A DNA stretch of 64,000 bases from Acidocella sp. 20-57-95 (GTDB taxonomy: Bacteria > Pseudomonadota > Alphaproteobacteria > Acetobacterales > Acetobacteraceae), in contig NCAT01000007.1 of the NCBI GenBank assembly GCA_002255575.1, forward strand, positions 1 to 64,000, in the 5' to 3' direction. The position numbers and the translations under genes are program-made. Shown piece after piece: positions 55,875-64,000 of this stretch (its first letter is position 1; each line of letters opens with the position of its first letter). Below the pieces are notes generated by a model. That model searched no databases and was not told where the DNA came from. It saw nothing but the letters and a program-made list of their open reading frames with translations.

Positions 55875-56645
55875 ATGGCTGAATTTACCGGGCGGACGGC
55901 ATTAATCACCGGGGCTTCTAGCGGCATTGGCGTGGATATCGCCCGCGAGTTGGCCAAACAAGGTGCGAATGTGGTGCTGGTGGCAAGACGGGCCGACCGG
56001 CTGGAAACATTGGCCACCGAGTTAACCGCCCTTGGGGTACAGGCAACCGCGGTACCGTGCGATTTATCCGACGCTGCGGCGCGGACCGCGCTGGCGGAGT
56101 CTCAGCCCAATATTGATATTCTGGTGAATAATGCCGGGCTTGGTGTGTTTGGCATGTTCGCCGATGCCGCCTGGGATGATCTGGCCAATATGCTGAACGT
56201 GAACATCACGGCGCTGACACATTTAACCCACCTGTTCGCCAAACCGATGGCCGCACGTGGATATGGGCGGGTGCTGATGGTGGCCTCCACCGCCGCCTTC
56301 CAGCCCGTACCGCTCTATGCTGCCTATGCCGCGACGAAAGCCTATGTGCTATCTCTCAGCGAGGCGTTGAATGTGGAATTCAAAGAGCGGGGTATTAAAG
56401 TCACCACGCTCTGCCCCGGCACCACGGCGAGCGAGTTCTTTGACGTGGCACACCACAAAAAATCGATGATGGTGGAAAAGACCATGATGACGAGCGAAGC
56501 GGTGGCGAAAATTGGTGTGGATGCGCTGGTGGCTGGAAAGTCCAGCATTGTGGCTGGGGTGGCCAATTCGTTGATGGCGTTTGGCACGCGCTTTTCACCG
56601 CGCAGCTTAAGTGCAGCGCTGGCCTACAAGATTATGAAACCGTGA
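55875..56645 (+). CDS. Short-chain dehydrogenase/reductase
   Basis: 256 residues with GGAGG 6 bases before the ATG. A classical SDR: cofactor loop TGASSGIGVDIARELAKQG, NNAGLGVFG, catalytic Ser in MVASTAAFQPVPLY and YAAYAATKAYVLSLSEALN holding Tyr and Lys. The Arg residues near the cofactor (VARRADR) suggest NADP(H). The substrate is unknown. Gap to the GT39 gene is 16 bases, so it may be cotranscribed. A strong terminator follows. Confidence 0.93.
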   Translation: MAEFTGRTALITGASSGIGVDIARELAKQGANVVLVARRADRLETLATELTALGVQATAVPCDLSDAAARTALAESQPNIDILVNNAGLGVFGMFADAAWDDLANMLNVNITALTHLTHLFAKPMAARGYGRVLMVASTAAFQPVPLYAAYAATKAYVLSLSEALNVEFKERGIKVTTLCPGTTASEFFDVAHHKKSMMVEKTMMTSEAVAKIGVDALVAGKSSIVAGVANSLMAFGTRFSPRSLSAALAYKIMKP

Positions 56646-56650
56646 GAGAC

Positions 56651-56680
56651 AACAGGGGCGGGTTTTACCCCGCCCCTGTT
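56651..56680. terminator. Bidirectional terminator SDR / hsp20
   Basis: AACAGGGGCGGG (56651-56662) pairs perfectly with CCCGCCCCTGTT (56669-56680) around TTTTAC. It lies between the convergent SDR and hsp20 genes and overlaps neither reading frame. Confidence 0.85.
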
Positions 56681-56683
56681 TCA

Positions 56684-57157
56684 TTAGGCCGCTTGGTTAA
56701 GCTGCGGCTGATCAGAATTGCCCACGATGGTTTTCGCGTTCGTGCTGACAGTATTGATGGCGACCCGGCGCGGTTTTAACGCTTCCGGCACCACACGCTT
56801 GATGCTGATATTCAGCAAACCGTTGGCAATATCAGCATTTTCCACAACCATGTGGTCTGCCAAGGCAAACCGGCGGGTAAAGGCCCGGCCTGCAATGCCA
56901 CGATGCAGGAATTCACCTTTGGTGGCTTCATCGGCCACGCGGCCGACCACAACCAGGGCATTTTCCTTCACCGTCAGCTCGATATCGTCAGCCGAAAAAC
57001 CGGCCACGGCGAGCTGTAGGCGGTAGGTATCATCACTCAGTTTTTCGATATTGTAGGGCGGATAAGCGGCCGCGTCTTGCGGCAGCGTATCAACCAGACG
57101 TGCCAGACGATCGAAACCGATGGCGGTACGGAACAGCGGAGAAAGGTCGTAAGTCAT
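56684..57157 (-). CDS. Small heat shock protein (Hsp20 family)
   Basis: 157 residues from the ATG at 57157, AGGAGG 7 bases upstream. The N-terminal arm FRTAIGFDRLARLVDTLPQD is IbpA-like, followed by YPPYNIEKL and the alpha-crystallin domain: YRLQLAVAGFSADDIELTV, KGEFLHRGIAGRAFTRRFAL and NGLLNISIKRVVPEALKPRR (the I-x-I-like end). It is a holdase that binds unfolding proteins. A ROSE-like RNA thermometer in the leader and a sigma-70-type promoter are visible. Confidence 0.95.
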   Translation of the reverse strand: MTYDLSPLFRTAIGFDRLARLVDTLPQDAAAYPPYNIEKLSDDTYRLQLAVAGFSADDIELTVKENALVVVGRVADEATKGEFLHRGIAGRAFTRRFALADHMVVENADIANGLLNISIKRVVPEALKPRRVAINTVSTNAKTIVGNSDQPQLNQAA

Positions 57158-57258
57158 TGATAAACCTCCTGAAAAAAGCAAGGTTAAGTGATCAACGGAC
57201 CACCATAAGGCTGGCCCGGTAGGCTTGGTGCGCGAACCCTCTAGGAGGCATTCGAGCA
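57158..57258 (-). promoter_or_regulatory. ROSE-like RNA thermometer in the hsp20 leader
   Basis: On the minus strand the ~100-base leader ends in TTGCT (57181-57177), six bases, then the AGGAGG ribosome binding site (57170-57165) and a 7-base gap to ATG. U(U/C)GCU placed to pair with the Shine-Dalgarno sequence is the conserved core of ROSE elements, which control hsp20-type genes in alphaproteobacteria. The upstream part contains further complementary G/C-rich stretches, but I did not fold it. Confidence 0.55.
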
Positions 57259-57264
57259 CCTTGT

Positions 57265-57292
57265 ATTATAGCTATTTAAAATTTGGCTTCAA
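57265..57292 (-). promoter_or_regulatory. Sigma-70-type promoter of hsp20
   Basis: TTGAAG (57292-57287) and TATAAT (57270-57265) are 16 bases apart. The transcription start would be near 57258, giving the ~100-base leader. The extended CTTGAA box also resembles a sigma-32 -35 element, but the perfect TATAAT favours sigma-70, the usual partner of ROSE elements. Confidence 0.65.
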
Positions 57293-57368
57293 GTATTTTT
57301 TGTGGCTTTGATGCCGCGCGGGGCCATGCTGCATTATTATTGCAATTTTAGTTTTGAGTAGGTTTTTC

Positions 57369-58112
57369 ATGATCGATATACGCTTTCAAAAATTCAGCGC
57401 GGGCAGCATTGCAGCCACCGAAACCGTTTTAAAGTTTGAACCAACTGCCCAAACGCCGCGTGTTTCCTGCCTGATGGTAAGCAAAGGCAATATGCAATTT
57501 ATTCAAAGCGCCCATCGGCAATTCAAAGCGCAGACCTGGCCAAATAAAGAATTGGTGATCGTCTCAAGCAACATATCCCCGGCCTTGCGCCAACTGGCCG
57601 GTGCGGACCCTGATATTGTATTATGTGAGGCACCGGCAGGACAGTCGTTAGGGGAGCTACGCAATATTTCTGTAGCACGTGCCAGTGGTGAATTCATTTG
57701 CCAATGGGATGACGACGATTTGTACGACCCGCAACGAATCGCGGTTGCCATGGGTGTGTTGTTGAAAGCTTCGGTTAGTGCGGTGTTTCTACAAAACTTG
57801 CTGCTCTGGTGGCAGGCGCGCGGCAAGCTCGCAATTTCTGTCTTACGGCTTTGGGAAGGGACAATTCTGGCCCATAGGTCGGTGGTGCCGGTGTACCCGG
57901 CGCTGACCAAGGGCGAGGATTCTGCGGTGGCGAATTGGATTACGCAGCATCATTCTGTGGCACTGATTGATTGTGCGGATTTATATTGTTACCGCGTGAC
58001 TGGCGAAAACACCTGGAATGAGGCGCATTTTGAGAAAATGTTTGAGACCGCCAGCCGGGTTTTTGCGCCAGAGGAATTCGCTGATGTGCTGGCGTTACCC
58101 TGTTTCAGGTAA
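57369..58112 (+). CDS. Glycosyltransferase family 2-like protein
   Basis: 247 residues from the ATG at 57369; a TTG five codons earlier is in frame. The GT-A fold is shown by RVSCLMVSKGN at the start of the domain, KELVIVSSN, and the DXD region EFICQWDDDDLYDPQRIAVA, which binds the metal and nucleotide-sugar. LGELRNISVARASGE precedes it as usual. EDSAVANWI is the acidic catalytic-base region. It stands alone between hsp20 and the SUF operon. The stop abuts a gene remnant on the other strand. Confidence 0.82.
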   Translation: MIDIRFQKFSAGSIAATETVLKFEPTAQTPRVSCLMVSKGNMQFIQSAHRQFKAQTWPNKELVIVSSNISPALRQLAGADPDIVLCEAPAGQSLGELRNISVARASGEFICQWDDDDLYDPQRIAVAMGVLLKASVSAVFLQNLLLWWQARGKLAISVLRLWEGTILAHRSVVPVYPALTKGEDSAVANWITQHHSVALIDCADLYCYRVTGENTWNEAHFEKMFETASRVFAPEEFADVLALPCFR

Positions 58113-58340
58113 ACGGGGGGCAAATAGACCCGTTGGCCGATGATTTTGCCGGGCGGGTTATACCAGATATGTTGGCTGAGACGGCGAATATCCGCCCAAT
58201 TGCCGGTCGTGGAGATGGCGGGAAGTTGCCATTATGGAAATAGCGCTGCTCATAACCCCAGAGATTGACAAATTGGGTGCGTAAGGAGGCGCCGGTACCG
58301 CATGCTTAGACAGCAGTACCACATGTTTGCCAAAATCGTT
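58113..58340 (-). pseudogene. Frameshifted remnant of an unknown gene
   Basis: On the minus strand, after the sufA stop, one frame reads NDFGKHVVLLSKHA. A second, from about 58297, reads GASLRTQFVNLWGYEQRYFH then NGNFPP. After a one-base shift near 58210 a third reads TTGNWADIRRLSQHIWYNPP then GKIIGQRVYLPPVY. These stretches look like protein (many aromatic and charged residues in order) but no frame stays open and no start is present. At least two frameshifts and a stop break it. The right-hand end of the fossil meets the GT2 stop. I cannot name the family. Confidence 0.55.
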
Positions 58341-58344
58341 TTTG

Positions 58345-58713
58345 CTAGACGTGGAAGCTTTCGCCGCAACCACAGCGGCCTTTTTCGTTGGGATTTTCGA
58401 AGGTAAACCCGGCGGTGAGTTTATCCACCTTGTAATCCATCGTGGTGCCGATGAGAAATAAAGATGCTTTGCGGTCCACCAGCACGGTGAGGCCCTGGGA
58501 GGTGACAACCTCATCCTGCGGTGTCGCTGCGTCCACCCAGCTCATTTCATAGGACATGCCCGAGCAGCCTTTGGTGGAGACCGCGATGCGGAGTAATTTG
58601 CCGACCTCGCCGCCTGCATAGAGCGTGCGCAGGCGGTCGGCCGCAGCATCGGTCAGTTGCATCAGCGGCGGTAATTCGCGGCGGGGTTTTGGTGTAGTGG
58701 TTGTGGTGCTCAT
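58345..58713 (-). CDS. sufA: Iron-sulfur assembly protein SufA/IscA type
   Basis: 122 residues from the ATG at 58713. The A-type carrier signature is present: MQLTDAAADRLRTLYAGG, the Cys in VSTKGCSGMSYEM and the C-terminal pair in KGRCGCGESFHV. It takes an Fe-S cluster from SufBCD and passes it to target apoproteins. It is the last gene of the suf run, 11 bases after sufT. A Thr-rich N-terminal tail (STTTTTPKPRR) is unstructured. Confidence 0.94.
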   Translation of the reverse strand: MSTTTTTPKPRRELPPLMQLTDAAADRLRTLYAGGEVGKLLRIAVSTKGCSGMSYEMSWVDAATPQDEVVTSQGLTVLVDRKASLFLIGTTMDYKVDKLTAGFTFENPNEKGRCGCGESFHV

Positions 58714-58724
58714 TCTGTGCCTCA

Positions 58725-59087
58725 CTAAAACATGTTCAGGGATAAGCGGGCATCTTCGCTCATGCGGCTTGGGTCCCATGGCGGGTCCCAGACGGTTTCG
58801 ACATCTACCTGGCCAACGCCTTCAAGTTTCGCAATCGCATCGCGCACCATGATGGGCAGTTCCTGCGCCGACGGGCAAGCCGGTGCGGTGAGGGTCATTT
58901 CCACTTTCACATCACCAGCGGGCGCGATCTCGATGGCATAGATTAGCCCAAGTTCGTAGATATTTACGGGAATTTCCGGGTCGTACACAGTGGCGATGGC
59001 GCTGATGATGGCGTCCTCGGTGAGTATGGGTTTGGTTTCGCCGTCAGGCGTCCAGGTGGTGACGGGCACCATTTTATCGCCGTCCAT
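58725..59087 (-). CDS. sufT: SUF system assembly protein SufT (DUF59)
   Basis: 120 residues of the MIP18/DUF59 family. The motif TVYDPEIPVNIYELGLIYAI and LTAPACPSAQELPIMV (conserved Cys) are the family core, with WDPPWDPSRMSEDARLSL at the end. SufT helps mature Fe-S proteins. It is one base overlapped with sufU upstream and is followed by sufA. The position inside the suf operon supports the assignment. Confidence 0.93.
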   Translation of the reverse strand: MDGDKMVPVTTWTPDGETKPILTEDAIISAIATVYDPEIPVNIYELGLIYAIEIAPAGDVKVEMTLTAPACPSAQELPIMVRDAIAKLEGVGQVDVETVWDPPWDPSRMSEDARLSLNMF

Positions 59088-59500
59088 TATTTTGCACCTT
59101 CTAAAGCTGCGGTGAGGGCTGACCAGGGGAGTGTGGCGCAGCGAATGCGCGAGCGGTATTCAGAGACGCCGGAAAGCGCGTTGAGATCGCCCAGGGTTGG
59201 GTTTGTTGTACCGGTTGTGACCATGGCCTCAAACGCTTTGCGACGCTCGGCAATGGCATCCGCCGTGAGGCCCGCGACGGCGTCGGCCATCAGCTCGGCA
59301 CTGGCAATCATGATGGCGCAGCCACGGGATTCGTGGTGCACCTGGGTGCCATCATCGGCCACATACACATGAATACGGTCGCCGCACATGGGGTTGTCGC
59401 CATGGCCCTCGCGGTTGAAGTGGGGAGGCTTGCCGGCATGGCGCGGGTTTTTAGTGCGGTCCATGATGATTGCCTGGTAGAGGTCAGCGGTCTCGGACAT
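59087..59500 (-). CDS. sufU: SufU-type iron-sulfur scaffold/sulfur transfer protein
   Basis: 137 residues of the NifU-N/SufU fold. YQAIIMDRTKNPRHAGKPPH opens the domain. The zinc/sulfur-transfer Cys residues lie in NPMCGDRIHVYV, SRGCAIMIASAELMADAV and the last in RCATLPWSAL. The insert typical of SufU (versus IscU) sits before the third Cys (VTTGTTNPTLGDLNALSGVS). It accepts sulfur from SufS. It overlaps sufS and sufT by one base each. Confidence 0.92.
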   Translation of the reverse strand: MSETADLYQAIIMDRTKNPRHAGKPPHFNREGHGDNPMCGDRIHVYVADDGTQVHHESRGCAIMIASAELMADAVAGLTADAIAERRKAFEAMVTTGTTNPTLGDLNALSGVSEYRSRIRCATLPWSALTAALEGAK

Positions 59501-60744
59501 CAGGCGAACACCTGCTTCACGCGGAGAAGTCCGGTGGCCAGAGCGTCAATTTCTTCCATGCTGGTATACATGGCGAAGGTGGCGCGGGCGGTGCTGGTCA
59601 CACCCATGCGGCCCATAAGCGGTTCGGCGCAATGGTGGCCAGCACGCACAGCGATGCCCTGGCGGTCCAGCAGCGTAGCAATATCGTGCGCGTGGGCACC
59701 TTCCATAGTGAAGGAGATAACGCCGCCACGGTCTTGTGCCGCCCCCAGAATGCGCAGGCCTTCAATTTTGGAAAGTGTGGCGAGGCCGTGGTCAGTCAAT
59801 GCGCGTTCATGGGCGGCGATGGCGGGAAAGCCGATGGAGAGGACGTAATCAATCGCAGCGCCCAGGCCGATGGTTTCAATAATCGCGGGTGTGCCCGCTT
59901 CAAAACGGTAGGGTGGTTTGGCCCAGGTTGAACGCTCATAGGAAACCGAGGCGATCATGTCGCCGCCGCCGAGGAAGGGTGGCATAGCGTCCAGCAATTC
60001 ACGCTTGGCGTAGAGCACGCCGATGCCGGTGGGGCCGTAGAGTTTATGGCCGGAGAAGACGTAGAAATCCGCGTCGATCGCTTGCAAGTCAACCTGGCGA
60101 TGCACCACCGCCTGGCTGCCATCGAGCAGAATTTTGGCACCATGGGCGTGCGCGAAGGCGGCGAGCCGCTCAACGGGCGTGTAGGTGCCGAGCACGTTCG
60201 ACATATGGGTGATGGCGAGAAGCTTTACCTTGCCGTCGGCGAATTTCTCTTCGAGGGAGGTGAAGTCCAGTTCGCCGGAATCGGTGATTTTGGCGATGCG
60301 GAGTTCGATGCCGTGGGAATCACGCAGCATCTGCCAGGGGACGATGTTGGCGTGATGCTCCATTTCAGAAATCACAATCGCATCGCCGGGTTTGAGGATG
60401 GCGCGGCCATAGGTGTGGGCGATGAGGTTGATGGATTCCGTAGCGTTGCGGGTGAAGATAATTTCTTCGCGCGAGGCCGCATTGAGGAAGGCGGCGGTTT
60501 TGTCGCGCACGGCTTCGTAAGCGTCAGACGTGCGTTCGGACATCCAATGCAGGCCGCGATGCACATTGGCATATTGCGCTTCCATGCAATGCATCATGGC
60601 ATCAATGACCATGCGGGGTTTTTGGGCGGAGGCACCGCTATCGAGATAGACCAGTTTCTTGCCATGCACGGTCTGCGCGAGGATGGGAAAATCCTTGCGG
60701 ATGGCAGTAACGTCTAGAAATTCCGATTTAAGTGCAGCGCTCAT
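59500..60744 (-). CDS. sufS: Cysteine desulfurase SufS
   Basis: 414 residues from the ATG at 60744, which overlaps the sufD stop (ATGA). The group II desulfurase features are VYLDSGASAQKPRMVIDAM, FTRNATESINLIAHTYG, EMEHHANIVPWQ, the PLP lysine in DFYVFSGHKLYGPTGIGVLY and the catalytic Cys in VRAGHHCAEPLMGRMG. It removes sulfur from cysteine and passes persulfide to SufU. PLP-dependent and cytosolic. Confidence 0.96.
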   Translation of the reverse strand: MSAALKSEFLDVTAIRKDFPILAQTVHGKKLVYLDSGASAQKPRMVIDAMMHCMEAQYANVHRGLHWMSERTSDAYEAVRDKTAAFLNAASREEIIFTRNATESINLIAHTYGRAILKPGDAIVISEMEHHANIVPWQMLRDSHGIELRIAKITDSGELDFTSLEEKFADGKVKLLAITHMSNVLGTYTPVERLAAFAHAHGAKILLDGSQAVVHRQVDLQAIDADFYVFSGHKLYGPTGIGVLYAKRELLDAMPPFLGGGDMIASVSYERSTWAKPPYRFEAGTPAIIETIGLGAAIDYVLSIGFPAIAAHERALTDHGLATLSKIEGLRILGAAQDRGGVISFTMEGAHAHDIATLLDRQGIAVRAGHHCAEPLMGRMGVTSTARATFAMYTSMEEIDALATGLLRVKQVFA

Positions 60745-61841
60745 TTGCGGGCCCACCAGGTTTCAATGGCGTCTTCCAGGAAGGTACGCGCCGCTTCGTG
60801 TGTGACTGGCTCGAGCGCTTCGGTGAGGAAGGCGCGGATGAGCATAGCGCGGGCTTGATCTTCCGGGATGCCGCGGCTGCGGAGGTAAAAAATCTGTTCG
60901 GGGTCGAGCGCGCCGATGGTGGCGCCATGACTGCACTTCACATCGTCTGCGAAAATTTCCAGCTCTGGCTTGATGTCGATTTCAGCGTGCGGGGATAGCA
61001 GCAGCGCCTGGTTCATTTGGTAGCCGTCGGTCTTTTGCGCGATTTGGGCAACTTCGATGCGGCCTTGGAAGACGCCGCGTGCATGGTCGAACAACACCGA
61101 TTTCACGGTTTGGCGGGAGGCGCAGTTCGGGGCTTTGTGACCGACGACAGAGGTGAAATCGGCATGCTGGCGGCCACGCAGAAGTTGCGCGGCGTTCAAG
61201 TGTGTGCTGGCGTTGGGGCCATTTAGATTGGTGTGAAATTCAGCGCGGGAGAGTTTGCCGCCAACCACCAGCGAGAAGCTTTCATAGGCGGCTTTTTCGG
61301 CAATGTCGGCGCGGATGGTGGCGAGGTGAAAGGCTTCAGCACTTTCATCCTGCAAGCGGTAATGGCCGAGTGTGGCACCTTCCTGCAAGGTAATGTCGGT
61401 CACCGGATTATGCCAATACACCCCCTGCCCCAAGGCAACTTCGATGATGGTGAGTGTGGCGTTCGTACCCAGCACAATGCGGTGGCGCGGGTGAAAGGCG
61501 ATGGGCTCGGCGGCGTTGGCGTAGGAGATTAGCATGATCGCGCCAGCATCAATGCCTGCCGGAATGTCGATGGTGATACCATCTTGCGCGTTTGCCGCGT
61601 TGATCTGCACCAAGGGGAGCGCGGAATCATCTAGCACTTTGGCAAAGGGGCCGACGAAATCAGGAGCATTTGAAAGGGCTGCATTAAAGCTACCATTCAC
61701 AAACACGATGCGCGGCAGGCCGAGATCGGGCAGCGGTGCTGAAATCTTTGCCGGTTTTGGTTCAGCAAAGCTGATGGCGGCCAGGGACTTTAACTCCGTG
61801 TAGCGCCAGGCTTCCAGCTTACGGGTGGGAAGAGCCGTCAT
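60741..61841 (-). CDS. sufD: Fe-S cluster assembly protein SufD
   Basis: 366 residues. N-terminal MTALPTRKLEAWRYTELKSL, then the beta-helix core with VYWHNPVTDITLQEGATLGH and HLNAAQLLRGRQHADFTSVV, and the conserved C-terminus EIFADDVKCSHGATIGALDP (Cys and His at the SufB interface) plus FYLRSRGIPEDQARAMLIRA. It forms the SufBC2D scaffold. It sits 2 bases from sufC and overlaps sufS. Confidence 0.95.
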   Translation of the reverse strand: MTALPTRKLEAWRYTELKSLAAISFAEPKPAKISAPLPDLGLPRIVFVNGSFNAALSNAPDFVGPFAKVLDDSALPLVQINAANAQDGITIDIPAGIDAGAIMLISYANAAEPIAFHPRHRIVLGTNATLTIIEVALGQGVYWHNPVTDITLQEGATLGHYRLQDESAEAFHLATIRADIAEKAAYESFSLVVGGKLSRAEFHTNLNGPNASTHLNAAQLLRGRQHADFTSVVGHKAPNCASRQTVKSVLFDHARGVFQGRIEVAQIAQKTDGYQMNQALLLSPHAEIDIKPELEIFADDVKCSHGATIGALDPEQIFYLRSRGIPEDQARAMLIRAFLTEALEPVTHEAARTFLEDAIETWWARK

Positions 61842-61843
61842 GT

Positions 61844-62587
61844 TCAGGCGGCTTCCAGCCCGGCATAGCCGTGCGCTTCAAGTTCCAGGGCCAGTTCCGG
61901 ACCACCGGAGCGCACAATTCTGCCCGCTGCCAATACATGCACATAATCAGGCACAATATGGTCAAGCAGGCGTTGGTAATGGGTGATGACAAGGGCTGAG
62001 AAAGTTGGGCTGCGCAGGGCGTTCACGCCGTCGGCGACGATTTTCAGCGCGTCGATATCGAGGCCGGAGTCGGTTTCATCGAGGATGGCGAGGCCGGGGT
62101 TTAGCAACGCCATTTGTAGCACTTCGTTGCGCTTTTTCTCGCCACCCGAGAAGCCAACATTGACGTTACGCTTGAGCATATCATCGGGCATCGAGAGGTT
62201 TTTAATCGCGGCACGGGCAAGTTTTAAGAATGCCACGGCGTCCAACTCAGCCTCGCCACGGGCGCGGCGGATGGAATTTAGCGCGGTGCGGATGAAGTTG
62301 GCATTGCCAACGCCGGGGAGTTCCACCGGATATTGGAAGGCCAAAAACACGCCCGCGGCGGCGCGTTGTTCTGGTTCCATTGCCAGCAAATCCTGCCCAT
62401 TGTAGGTGGCGGAACCTCCAGTCACTTCATAACCTTCGCGGCCAGAAAGCACGTAAGAGAGCGTGGATTTGCCAGCGCCGTTCGGGCCCATGATGGCGTG
62501 GATTTCACCATCTGGTACCGTTAAATTTACGCCGCGCAGAATTTCCTTGTCACCAATTTTCGCCGTTAAATTATTAATATCTAACAT
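61844..62587 (-). CDS. sufC: Fe-S assembly ATPase SufC
   Basis: 247 residues, an ABC-type ATPase. Walker A MGPNGAGKSTLSYVLSGREG, Q-loop FQYPVELPGVGNANF, signature VGFSGGEKKRNEVLQMALLN, Walker B AILDETDSGLDIDAL and H-loop VITHYQRLLDHIVPDYVHVL. The E-K-K-R-N signature is specific for SufC. ATP hydrolysis drives remodelling of SufBD. It lies 1-2 bases from both sufB and sufD. Confidence 0.97.
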   Translation of the reverse strand: MLDINNLTAKIGDKEILRGVNLTVPDGEIHAIMGPNGAGKSTLSYVLSGREGYEVTGGSATYNGQDLLAMEPEQRAAAGVFLAFQYPVELPGVGNANFIRTALNSIRRARGEAELDAVAFLKLARAAIKNLSMPDDMLKRNVNVGFSGGEKKRNEVLQMALLNPGLAILDETDSGLDIDALKIVADGVNALRSPTFSALVITHYQRLLDHIVPDYVHVLAAGRIVRSGGPELALELEAHGYAGLEAA

Positions 62588-62588
62588 A

Positions 62589-64000
62589 TTAACCTACTGA
62601 GCCTTCCAGAGAGACAGCCAAAAGTTTCTGCGCTTCGACGGCAAATTCCATCGGCAGCTCCTTCAGCACATCCTTACAAAAACCATTGACGATTAAACCC
62701 ACCGCGTCTTCCTCAGACAGCCCGCGTGAGCGGCAATAAAATAACTGATCCTCAGCAATTTTCGAGGTGGTGGCTTCATGTTCCACCTTGGCCGACATGT
62801 TACGGCTTTCGATATAGGGCACGGTATGGGCACCACATTGATCGCCGATGAGCAAGCTATCGCACTGGGTGAAGTTGCGCGCCCCGGAGGCACCGGGGAG
62901 GATTTTTACCAAGCCGCGATAGGTGTTGTTGGAATGGCCAGCCGAAATACCTTTGGAGATGATGGTGCTGGTGGTGTTTTTGCCAATATGGATCATCTTG
63001 GTGCCGGTATCGGCTTGCTGATAATTATGGGTCAGCGCGACTGAGTAGAATTCACCAACGGAATTATCGCCTTTCAGGATGCAGGAGGGGTATTTCCAGG
63101 TAATTGCCGAACCGGTCTCCACCTGGGTCCAGGAGATTTTGGAGTTCTTGCCCTTACAGTTGCCGCGCTTGGTGACGAAATTATAGATGCCGCCTTTGCC
63201 CTCGGCGTCACCGGGGTACCAGTTTTGTACCGTGCTGTATTTAATTTTGGCGTCATCGAGTGCGACTAATTCCACCACCGCGGCATGAAGCTGATTTTCA
63301 TCGCGCATCGGCGCGGTGCAACCTTCAAGGTAGGAGACACTCGCGCCTTCGGCGGCGATGATCAGCGTGCGTTCAAACTGGCCGGTGTTACGGGCGTTGA
63401 TGCGGAAATAGGTGGAAAGCTCCATCGGGCAGCGCACACCCTTGGGGATGTAAACGAAGCTACCATCGGAAAACACTGCGGAATTCAGGGCGGAGAAATA
63501 ATTATCGCCGATCGAGACCACACTGCCGAGATATTCTTTCACCAAGTCAGGATGCTCGCGCACGGCTTCCGAGATAGGGCAGAAAATCACACCCGCTTTG
63601 GAGAGTGTTTCGCGGAAGGTGGTGGCAACGGAGACTGAGTCAAAAACTGCATCCACCGCCACATTCGGCGAATCCACGCCCGCCAACGCTGCCCGTTCAT
63701 TCAAGGGAATGCCAAGCTTGTCATACATTTTGATCAGCTCAGGGTCGACCTCGTCCAGCGACTTTGGCTCGGGGCCAGAAGGTGCTGCATAATAATACAG
63801 GTTTTCATAATCAATCGGCGGGTGCTTGATGCGCGCCCAATCAGGTTCTTCCATGCTGCGCCACAACGCATAGGCTTTCAGCCGCCATGCCAACAGCCAT
63901 TCAGGCTCGTTCTTTTTGGCTGAGATCAGCTTGACGATGTTCTCATTGAGCCCTTTCGGGAACTCATCCATCGCGATATTGGTCTCGAAACCATATTTAT
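62589..64000 (-). CDS. sufB: Fe-S cluster assembly protein SufB (5' end outside window)
   Basis: The frame is open to the window edge; residues [10 protein letters not shown] precede the internal Met at 63971, so the start lies beyond 64000. At least 470 residues are seen. [60 protein letters not shown] and [20 protein letters not shown] are the family core. [11 protein letters not shown] and the C-terminal [20 protein letters not shown] follow. The Cys and Glu of the SufB-SufD core are intact. It is the first visible gene of the suf operon. Confidence 0.97.
   Translation of the reverse strand, partial: KYGFETNIAMDEFPKGLNENIVKLISAKKNEPEWLLAWRLKAYALWRSMEEPDWARIKHPPIDYENLYYYAAPSGPEPKSLDEVDPELIKMYDKLGIPLNERAALAGVDSPNVAVDAVFDSVSVATTFRETLSKAGVIFCPISEAVREHPDLVKEYLGSVVSIGDNYFSALNSAVFSDGSFVYIPKGVRCPMELSTYFRINARNTGQFERTLIIAAEGASVSYLEGCTAPMRDENQLHAAVVELVALDDAKIKYSTVQNWYPGDAEGKGGIYNFVTKRGNCKGKNSKISWTQVETGSAITWKYPSCILKGDNSVGEFYSVALTHNYQQADTGTKMIHIGKNTTSTIISKGISAGHSNNTYRGLVKILPGASGARNFTQCDSLLIGDQCGAHTVPYIESRNMSAKVEHEATTSKIAEDQLFYCRSRGLSEEDAVGLIVNGFCKDVLKELPMEFAVEAQKLLAVSLEGSVG

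Noticed and set aside
58158..58514. 118-residue minus-strand frame at the sufA end
   Set aside because: It mixes an out-of-frame part of sufA with one frame of the decayed gene; not a gene by itself.
60046..60717. 223-residue plus-strand frame opposite sufS
   Set aside because: Antisense to a clear cysteine desulfurase; low-complexity Gly/Glu composition.

Overview
The window reads as chromosomal DNA of an alphaproteobacterium, most likely a member of the Acetobacterales (Acetobacteraceae, acidophile-like). The grounds are moderately high GC coding DNA, very dense packing with ATGA/GTGA overlaps, System I cytochrome c maturation genes, a DUF1674-type succinate dehydrogenase factor, the SUF iron-sulfur system with SufU and SufT, and an Hsp20 gene whose leader resembles an alphaproteobacterial ROSE thermometer. 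The genus cannot be fixed from the sequence alone. There is no rRNA, CRISPR array, prophage or complete insertion sequence. Most of the window is core metabolism and maintenance.

Layout. 1-470 is an AT-rich gap. It is followed by tRNA-Leu(CAA, minus) and tRNA-Asn(GUU, plus). 806-5637 (minus) is a tight run: YciI-like protein, EVE-domain protein, MsrA, a sulfotransferase and two glycosyltransferases. 5706-10721 (plus) is the ccmCDEFGHI operon, without ccmA/ccmB, followed by DUF1674/SdhAF4 and a small membrane-anchored protein. mfd and sdhE (minus) are followed by recG and a Nudix hydrolase (plus). A glutathione peroxidase, mazG, a beta-carbonic anhydrase and the hfq-hflX-IMPase-DODA run come next. 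22.4-27.4 kb holds BrkB, a gamma-glutamyltransferase and a polar amino-acid ABC importer.

27.7-41.4 kb carries a COG2509 flavoprotein, a glycosyltransferase, a very large transglutaminase/DUF2126 protein with a 60-residue partner, tyrS/anmK, a GT-C-like membrane protein coupled to a glutamate-synthase-like flavoprotein, and ppk2-hisI. 41.5-45.8 kb has a triheme cytochrome c and a GNAT-nitrilase-lpxB run. 45.8-56.6 kb holds a Rieske oxygenase, a DUF305 protein behind a CueR-type promoter, an orphan homodimeric E1-type dehydrogenase, a LysR-peroxiredoxin pair, a cytochrome b/molybdoenzyme/DUF1223 module, a GT39-type transferase and an SDR. 56.7-64 kb holds hsp20, a GT2, a decayed gene and the SUF operon (A, T, U, S, D, C, B), with sufB running off the right edge.

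Themes that link genes: envelope glycan and lipid A work (six putative glycosyltransferases, a sulfotransferase, lpxB, anmK); respiratory cofactor assembly (ccm, SdhE/SdhAF4, SUF, c- and b-type cytochromes); redox defence (MsrA, Gpx, peroxiredoxin). I found no clear new multi-gene defence or mobile system. The most unusual signals are small: three tandem duplications, two of them sitting on stop codons; a frameshifted gene fossil beside sufA; coding frames that extend upstream without a usual start codon; and a putative RNA thermometer.
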